Positions 8,082-13,335 of a stretch of 13,335 bases of DNA are shown piece after piece. This DNA is from Pinguiococcus pyrenoidosus (Eukaryota > Sar > Pinguiophyceae > Pinguiochrysidales > Pinguiochrysidaceae). The stretch spans positions 1 to 13,335 of the forward strand of contig JAAMXY010000977.1 of the NCBI GenBank assembly GCA_019677205.1, written 5' to 3'. The notes beneath the pieces were generated by a model. That model worked only from the letters and a program-made list of their open reading frames with translations. It ran no database searches and was not told the DNA's origin. A program made the position numbers and the translations under genes. Each line of letters opens with the position of its first letter. The first letter of the stretch is position 1.

Positions 8082-8557
8082 GTCCCTCGCGCGCGCGAGC
8101 GAGCGCGATTCTCTTCCTTCATGCATTCCTCGACTTCAATTTCAAGTCGGAGAGTTGCTGACACTAGTGTGTATGCATTGCAGATCACATGGCTGGCGTT
8201 TTCACGACCGAGCCCTGGCGCTTCCACCCGAGGGGATACGGCACCGGGCAGAACTTCGTCTTTCGACTCCACCCGGACCCGAAGGCCTTCTACTGGAACC
8301 AGGATGAGAACGAAGCAACCGCCACGCAATCTGCGCAGAATCATGCGGTGAAGCACATGCTGGCGACCCACGAGTACATCGCCGCGGGAGGCAACAACGA
8401 AGGCGTCGGCGTCGCGCTTCAGGTCGATGCGGATCTCCGCGAAGGGTTCTCGACCCGATGCGACACCTATCAGAACGAATGCCTGTTTTCCAAGGAAAAC
8501 TTCATCGTTGGTCGTGTGTTGGTGTTCGGAATGGGAATCGAGAGGAGACTCAAGTAG
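6631..8557 (+). CDS. TBC domain plus TLDc domain protein (TBC1D24-like architecture), 5' end unresolved
   Basis: Coding runs from upstream of 6733 to 7983 and then 8184-8557. The 200-nt phase-1 intron 7984-8183 (GTACAT...TTGCAG) joins VVCEAGT to DHMAGVFTTEPWRF. A RabGAP-type TBC domain covers about 6750-7435, beginning FKALCRRGVPDKF and ending YILEGQKIIFRVLLGLIKL. A linker rich in Glu and Gln follows. The TLDc domain spans about 7785-8545: WVPASFRSLAVALLYDSRRD, the FTTEPW block, then GN-rich and FSKENF blocks before a short end. TBC1D24 and Skywalker share this order and act in vesicle traffic; TLDc proteins are linked to oxidation resistance and V-ATPase binding. Both TBC catalytic fingers are missing here: DLAI replaces DxxR at 6957-6968, and GFSP replaces YxQ at 7056-7067. 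The first in-frame ATG, 6804, lies inside the conserved domain, so a 5' exon must exist upstream. No neighbouring gene suggests a pathway. Confidence 0.82.
8008..8100 (+). repeat. TC microsatellite and CG palindrome inside the TBC/TLDc intron
   Basis: An uninterrupted TC dinucleotide run of about 31 units spans 8015-8077, flanked by impure pyrimidine sequence. It is followed at 8086-8099 by CTCGCGCGCGCGAG, a perfect 14-bp palindrome of alternating CG. Together they fill nearly half of the 200-nt intron, which explains why this intron is about three times longer than the others. A mirror-symmetric polypyrimidine tract can form triplex DNA and a CG run can form Z-DNA; neither is shown here. Confidence 0.9.
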
Positions 8558-9111
8558 ACCGCCGAGGCCTCCCCTTCCCTTCTGCATGCGCTTCGCCTCG
8601 AAGGGCGATGATCTTCACAACATACGAGCGCACCAGCTGCGAGGTGGAATTAGTTGAAGTGAAGTGAACTGAGTTGAATGGAATTGAATGGAACTGAAGT
8701 CAATTGAATTGAATGGAACTGAAGTCAAGTGAATTGAACTGAACGAAACGGAACTGAACTGAATTGAATTGAAAAATATTGGAGTAAGGTGAAGTAAAAC
8801 CGAGTGGAATGGACCTGAACGAAGTAAAGTGAAGTGAAGTGAAGTGAAGTGAAATGAAGTGAAATGAAATGAAATGAAAGGAAGATGCGAGAAAGGCACG
8901 GACCTTGACATCACAGTAGAGCAAACGGCCTTCGCTTGTGTTTTTCATGTCGTACCGCCCTGCGTTGATCTTGCAACTCGCAGCGCCGCAGACTTTCACT
9001 TACTATGTACATGATACAGCCCACGACTCAGCAGAAACTCCTTCTAAGCGCAGACTGATGACACGGTACGGCACCAAACGATCGGGACCATCGCCCCAAG
9101 TCTTGTGGTCA
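8558..9111. other. Convergent intergenic region with minisatellite
   Basis: The TBC/TLDc and UBC13 genes end facing each other across this 554-bp gap. It holds both 3' UTRs and the 5-bp repeat at 8644-8885. Open frames crossing the repeat lack stops because of its composition and are not genes. Confidence 0.6.
8644..8885 (+). repeat. Degenerate 5-bp minisatellite (GAANT family)
   Basis: Around 48 units of five bases follow the pattern GAAGT, GAATT, GAACT, GAATG or GAAAT. The 5-bp phase holds from end to end with almost no out-of-phase indel. Units 8681-8705 and 8706-8730 form a 25-bp higher-order duplication with one mismatch. The right end (8831-8880) is the most uniform, with runs of GAAGT and GAAAT, suggesting recent growth there. 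The centre (8770-8820) is the most decayed. Confidence 0.88.
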
Positions 9112-9920
9112 TCACGAGGCCCCGACCTCTCCCTCTCCCTCGGCGGCATATCTCATGGTCCACTCGCGCGCGATTCCGTGCGCCTCCTCCTCGTTCTGCT
9201 GCCACAGCGCCGCAATGTCGTTATCCAGCGGGTCATCCGGATTCGGCGCGGACAGCAGCGCCTGGATGCTGAGGAGAACTGTGCGAATCTGCAGAGCTGG
9301 CGACCACTTGTCCTGTCGACGGCACCGACACGGCAACAGGGTTCACCATCAATCCACGTCGGTCTCCGCGCCGCTTCCTCCGCTTACCTTCAGGATGTCC
9401 AAGCAGATGCGGCCGAGCTTGTCCACGTTGGGGTGGTAGATCCGCGTGAGGAACCGCACCTGCGGCGCGTCCGTCCCGTCACAGACCGAACTTCGAAGAC
9501 TTCAGCTGGCCGTCTCTCACCTTGGGTGGCGCCATGGGATAGTCCGCCGGCAAGAACAGCTCCAGCATGAAGTTCCCCGCTGTGCCAAAGCGGCGTGAGC
9601 GCCGCTTTGGCCACATTCTGCCGGAAATGAAGGCTCACCAGCGTATGGCGTCTCGGTTGGCCCGGCTATCATTACGCGGAAGTAGCGCAGGTTGTCCTCA
9701 TACGGCGTGGCGCTGATGCCCGGCACTGGCGCAGAGGTGGCGTGAGTACTTCGCTACTCTATGGCAGCGCAGACGCGCGGAAGGTACCTGGCTCCGCCAG
9801 CAGTCGCTGCGTCTCCTGTAGCACAGGCGAATGTCCAAGGCGGGTCTCGTGAGCCCTCGGATTTGGCGCGTCCACACCGGCCGTTTCGCCTACCTTGATG
9901 ATGCGGCGGGACAGAGCCAT
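9112..9920 (-). CDS. UBC13: Ubiquitin-conjugating enzyme E2, UBC13/UBE2N type, six exons
   Basis: UBC13 pairs with an MMS2/UEV partner to build K63-linked ubiquitin chains in DNA-damage tolerance and signalling. Exons in transcript order are 9920-9894, 9815-9788, 9725-9639, 9579-9521, 9459-9388 and 9312-9112, giving 157 aa. The five introns are 78, 62, 59, 61 and 75 nt, all GT-AG. The N-terminus [18 protein letters not shown] aligns with UBE2N one residue short. HPN (76-78) and catalytic Cys86 in GRICLDILK are present, as are [10 protein letters not shown] (61-70) and [20 protein letters not shown]. Met63 matches the residue that contacts TRAF-type RING E3s in human UBC13. A short acidic tail ([11 protein letters not shown]) replaces the usual end. 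Exon joins were fixed by frame and by the strong conservation of this family. It is convergent with the TBC/TLDc gene and divergent from the desaturase gene. Confidence 0.95.
9584..9611 (-). repeat. Perfect 12-bp hairpin in UBC13 intron 3
   Basis: Arms 9584-9595 (GCCAAAGCGGCG) and 9600-9611 (CGCCGCTTTGGC) are perfect inverted copies around a 4-nt loop. The intron is only 59 nt (9580-9638). In the transcript the stem ends directly before the terminal ACAG of the intron, and the loop reads CUCA within CUCACG. Confidence 0.9.
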
Positions 9921-10594
9921 GACGCCGCTGTATGATGCTCCGAAGCTGAGGCCACGAACCGCGTCCGGTGGCGTTGGACGGCGCGATCAGAGGCGTTTTG
10001 GAGCGCTGCGGAGGACTTCACCCCGCCGCAGAGTTGCGCTAAGTGGGGCTGTGTCATGGGTAACTTGTCGGAAGTCGGCGGGGAAGGCCCAATGAAAATC
10101 TCGAAAAAGCGCATCGAGAGGAACGCAGAATCGTATGGCGCGTGACAGATGGAGGAAAAGCCAAGCGAAGGGCGAACGCCGAACGCGAGAGATGCCGAGG
10201 ATCGAAAGTGGCTCACGATCGAGTTGGTGCGTAGAGTGGACGGAAGACGGAAAATAGAAAGGTCTCGAGTCTGCTGCGGACTCGAGGATTCGCTGTTACT
10301 TGGCTGGCAGTGTCACACGCACTTTACGGCTGTGCAAACTGTCACACGAACTCTGTCTTGGTCTCCCGGATAAATATTTTGCACACTTTTCACAAAAAAT
10401 CCTGATAGTATATTTCCATATAATCTTCCCCTGATGCGGTCCTGACAATATTTTTGACATGAGATGATGCCTACCTGCCAGCCAGCAGCCTCGAATCCTC
10501 TGAACCAGGCCGCAAAGGACATCCGCATGTTTCACCCCCAACTCCTACGCACATGTGACTCATCTGCGCATCCAGCGCAGGTCACGAGGCCGCA
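9921..10594. promoter_or_regulatory. Divergent promoter between UBC13 and the desaturase gene
   Basis: This 674-bp gap separates two outward-facing start codons. Visible elements are an inverted repeat CTCGAGTC/GACTCGAG (10264-10271 and 10279-10286, 7-nt loop), a direct repeat TGTCACACG (10311-10319 and 10340-10348), and an AT-rich island at about 10370-10460. An in-frame stop at 10556-10558 precedes the desaturase ATG. No conserved coding segment is seen. Confidence 0.55.
10370..10460. promoter_or_regulatory. AT-rich island with TATA-like segments
   Basis: In a GC-rich context this stretch contains ATAAATATTTT (10371-10381), TATATTTCCATATAAT near 10408-10425 and AATATTTTTGACA near 10447. 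It lies about 135-225 bp upstream of the desaturase ATG and could hold its core promoter or transcription start. This is inferred from composition and position. Confidence 0.35.
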
Positions 10595-12794
10595 ATGCGT
10601 CCGCCGGTGTCCAAGGCCGCGTGGCCCTTCTGGCCGTTCAGTACCCTGACGCTGGTGCTCACGTGGGCCTCGCTGTGCCTGGTGCTGCTCTCCAGCAAGC
10701 CTCGGCTGCTGTATGTTCCTGCGGTGGCCACTGCAATTCTCGTGCTTGGCCAGCTATTGCGTAGCGCCGTACGCCTTTGGCGGCCCTCCTTTCGCGACGA
10801 CACCAGCCAGCTGCTTACGCATGCTATCTTCGGGGCTCTGGCGGCCGCCAGACTGGTGTGGCAGCCCCTGCAAGCGCCAAGGTACGCCCCCGCTCGCGTG
10901 AAGCTACCTCGCGCCGCGGGACTGAACCGCCACGTGCGGCAGGTTGGAAGGGTTGCTGGACTGCCTGAGCTTGGCCTACCTCGCGGTGGACCTGTGGCAG
11001 CGCCACGTGAGCAACGGCGGCCTGCACAGCGCGACGGAGGCCGCGGGGTACAGCTTCCTCGTCACGGAGCAGGGCCTGTGCTTGGCCTTGGTCCTGCTGC
11101 AGACGGAGAGCTCCGAGCGGCTGCCTGGCTTCTGGAGCACCTTGAGCTCTGCGGTGTACCTGGGAGGCCTGCACGGTCTCTGCGTCTGGCGCGAGTGGCG
11201 GCGAGAGCGGCCGCAGCGAGTGTTTCACATGGTCATGGCGCCGGACCTGGGCGCCCTGGGCAGTGCCTTGCACCTGGGCTTGTGCCTGGTCCCGGCGGCC
11301 TGGAGTCTGCGAGACGTGTGGGTGCGCTGCACCGGCAGTATGTCCGCCGTGTGGGCTGCGGACCGTTCCGGCGGCGACGACGTGAGCATTGGCGTCCACT
11401 TGGCCTTGGCACTGGTCATCGCCGCCACGCGCCTCATCCTGCATCTCGCGTACGCGGCGGGAATGACGGGTGAAGCAACGCCTCCCTTCCCGATCACCAG
11501 AGCAAAGGGCAGTCGGGTGCCGGAGCACCTCTGGAAGGTACATGGGCGACTCTACGATCTTACCGCCTTCGTCGATAGACACCCCGGAGGCGTCGGGGCC
11601 GTGCTGCTCGGCAAGGGCCGGGATGCCACCGCGCTCTTCGAGTCGTACCATCCATTCACCGAGAAGCATGAGCAGGTCTTGCAAAAGTATCTCGTGAAAG
11701 CCAGTGGGGCCCGGCGGAAGAAGGCTTCCCAAGCTCAAACTTCAACTGGCAAAGACGTCGTCTACGAAGAGATGTGCCAAAAAGCACGGGAGGAGATTGA
11801 ACGGCGGGGGTATGCCGTCGAGGATCTCTACAGTGCTAGTGACGGGCGGCAGCTGTACTACGCCGCCATCCTTTGCCTCGCGCTGGGGAGCTACTACCTC
11901 TACGTGCGGCTTCACTGGCTGGGGCTGCTGACTTTCCCGTTGCTGAGCTGGCTCATGGGCTGCATCGGTCACGACGGCGCCCACTACGCCGTCAGTCGAT
12001 CTCCGCGGGTGAACAGTGTGTGCGGGCACGTGGGGATGTTCTTCCTCGCCAACCCGTTCATGTGGTATCACCAGCACACCTTCGCGCACCACTCGTTCAC
12101 GAACGAGGTGGAGCACGACCCGGATCTGCATCACTTTCAGCACTACCTGCGCGTGCATGAGCGATTTCCTTGGAGCAAATCGCATGGCGCCCAGGCTGCG
12201 CTGTCGTGTGTGCTTCCGTGGTATTCGCTGGTTACGCTGGGCTCCTGCATCTACATCCCGCTGAAGATGGCGATCTACGGGAACATCCAGGGCGTCGTCC
12301 CGCTGCCGAGCTTTGGCTTCATGGAGCGCCTCCGTGTCATGGGCCAGGTCGGCATGTACGTGGGCTTGGTCTTCCTGGTGCCCTTTGCAGTGAACGGCGC
12401 TGCCTTTAAGGTCGCCCTCGCCGCGGCATGGCAGATGGCGGGGTCTGGCATCTTCTTCGGGCTCTTCTCGCAGGTGAATCATCTCGTCGCGGAGGCAGTG
12501 GCCGCCGCCTCCAAGAAGAAAGAGGCTCTGGAAGGCAGCTGGGCTGCTACGCAGGTGGAGACCAGCAACAACTTCTGCTGCGGGAGCACCTTTTGGACGT
12601 GCTTGAGCAACGGTCTCAACTACCAGATCGAGCACCATCTCTTCCCCGGCGTCAATCACGGCTACCTCCCCATGATCCGACCCGTGATAAAGAAGCTCTG
12701 TGAGAAGAGAGGGATCCAATACCGCGAGTACAGAACGTATCCCAGCCTGCTCCAAGATCTGGGGAGGCACTTGCGGGCGTTAGCCTTGCCTTGA
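10595..12794 (+). CDS. Multi-membrane-helix domain fused to cytochrome b5 front-end fatty acid desaturase
   Basis: Exons 10595-10881 and 10943-12794 flank a 61-nt phase-2 intron (GTACGC...GGCAG) and encode 712 aa. Front-end desaturases add a cis double bond between an existing one and the carboxyl end of an acyl chain in the ER, taking electrons through their b5 domain. Residues 285-345 are cytochrome b5, with HPGG at 309-312 and the second haem ligand His332 in YHP. The desaturase (about 380-700) has all three histidine boxes: HDGAH 439-443, HTFAHH 474-479 and QIEHH 657-661. The Gln in the third box marks the front-end class. Residues 1-272 carry about eight hydrophobic helices (near 14-34, 38-58, 73-92, 99-114, 131-149, 159-178, 198-216 and 244-268) that I cannot assign to a family. 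Met270 (ATG at 11463) would give a normal 443-aa desaturase, so a shorter isoform is possible. Regiospecificity (delta-4, -5, -6 or -8) cannot be told from motifs. Confidence 0.9.
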
Positions 12795-13335
12795 GGGAGC
12801 AGGTGATGGGTGCGTGTGTGCTAGCTATGAGAAGGACTACTGTGAAAGGCACGAAGCCTGCCGCCGCCACCTTGGGGCATCATGATAAGCTATGTGCCTC
12901 GGGTGCTAAGGGCTTGTCCATAGACCATTTTGTGTCGGGTGAGAGTTACCACTGTCTGTGCGTCTTCATCTTGGTTCGGGTTGGAAAAGCAGAGTGCGTT
13001 CGAAGATGCATGGGATATTCCTTTTGCTATGTTACTTTATTCTTTTAATGAGTGCTGTCGGCTCCGTGCAAGTCATGCGTGGGCCACGGAGCGTATCGCT
13101 AGTCAGCGGATGCAAAAAAGCCAAGGAGAGGATGTGAAGCCAATTTTCCGCAACTTCAGCTTCATGCCGGTCTCTCCTGGCTGGCCAAAGGTCGAATCCT
13201 TCTCCAGGTCTGCTACCAGCATCCGAGCTCAGAAGCCAGGACGGTGGTTGCTGGTCTGAGACTTGCTTGCAAGAGAGCTCTCTGCTGGCGAGTCGTATCC
13301 TGGGGCATACGGCCCACGCGAGGCTTTTCCAGGCT
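12795..13335. other. Region downstream of desaturase without a supportable gene
   Basis: These 541 bp hold the desaturase 3' UTR and unassigned sequence. A minus-strand frame open from the right edge down to a TAA at 13032-13034 could be the end of a neighbouring gene, but it lacks the strong GC bias at third positions and shows no family I recognise. A TTTATTCTTTTAATG stretch near 13036 is locally AT-rich. Confidence 0.5.

Noticed and set aside
8615-8999. Two overlapping minus-strand frames rich in Phe, Ser, His and Thr
   Set aside because: They are the 5-bp minisatellite read in frames that contain no stops. The periodic composition explains them.
9584-9611. Miniature transposon for the inverted repeat in UBC13 intron 3
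   Set aside because: The arms are separated by only 4 nt, with no target duplication. A structural hairpin explains it better.
11742-12770. Minus-strand open frame of 342 codons opposite the desaturase
   Set aside because: The plus strand carries three histidine boxes and conserved spacing. The antisense frame is a composition shadow.
13180-13215. tRNA T-arm-like sequence AAGGTCGAATCCTT
   Set aside because: The T loop is one base short and no D or anticodon arm lies upstream.

Overview
The window is nuclear DNA from a GC-rich, compact eukaryotic genome. Genes are split by short GT-AG introns, most of them 59-78 nt. The proteins are purely eukaryotic: a CAF-1 chromatin assembly subunit, a PP4 phosphatase regulatory subunit, a TBC/TLDc protein, UBC13, and a cytochrome b5 front-end fatty acid desaturase. 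GC-rich third codon positions, short introns and a front-end desaturase suggest a unicellular alga or related protist that makes polyunsaturated fatty acids. I cannot fix the lineage from the sequence alone.

Layout, left to right. (1) 1-501 (+): 3' end of the CAF-1 p60 (FAS2/CHAF1B) gene, with one intron and an ASF1-binding B-domain-like C-terminus. (2) 1009-1957 (-): three-exon gene for a conserved coiled-coil protein of unknown function, convergent with the first gene. (3) 1958-2547: divergent promoter with palindromic E2F-like sites, a tandem 16-mer and a 20-bp palindrome. (4) 2548-5742 (+): intronless 1064-aa PP4 regulatory subunit 3 (SMEK/Psy2). (5) About 6230-8557 (+): TBC plus TLDc protein. 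Its 3' intron is filled by a long TC microsatellite. Its 5' end is unresolved and may include an upstream exon coding for a membrane segment. (6) 8644-8885: 5-bp-period minisatellite in the convergent intergenic region. (7) 9112-9920 (-): UBC13-type E2 enzyme in six small exons, one intron holding a perfect 12-bp hairpin. (8) 9921-10594: second divergent promoter with an AT-rich island. (9) 10595-12794 (+): 712-aa protein joining about eight predicted membrane helices to a cytochrome b5 domain and a front-end desaturase. (10) 12795-13335: no supportable gene.

The genes are not an operon or a pathway cluster. They are ordinary housekeeping genes of chromatin assembly, phosphatase targeting, membrane traffic or oxidation response, K63 ubiquitin signalling and lipid desaturation, packed in convergent and divergent pairs. 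The most unusual items are the membrane-domain/desaturase fusion, the UBC13 intron hairpin that appears to put the branch point in its loop, the TBC domain lacking both catalytic fingers, and a GTAC-rich set of intron donors. I saw no mobile element, CRISPR array, rRNA or credible tRNA. Intron boundaries were worked out by hand from reading frame and family conservation, without transcript data.
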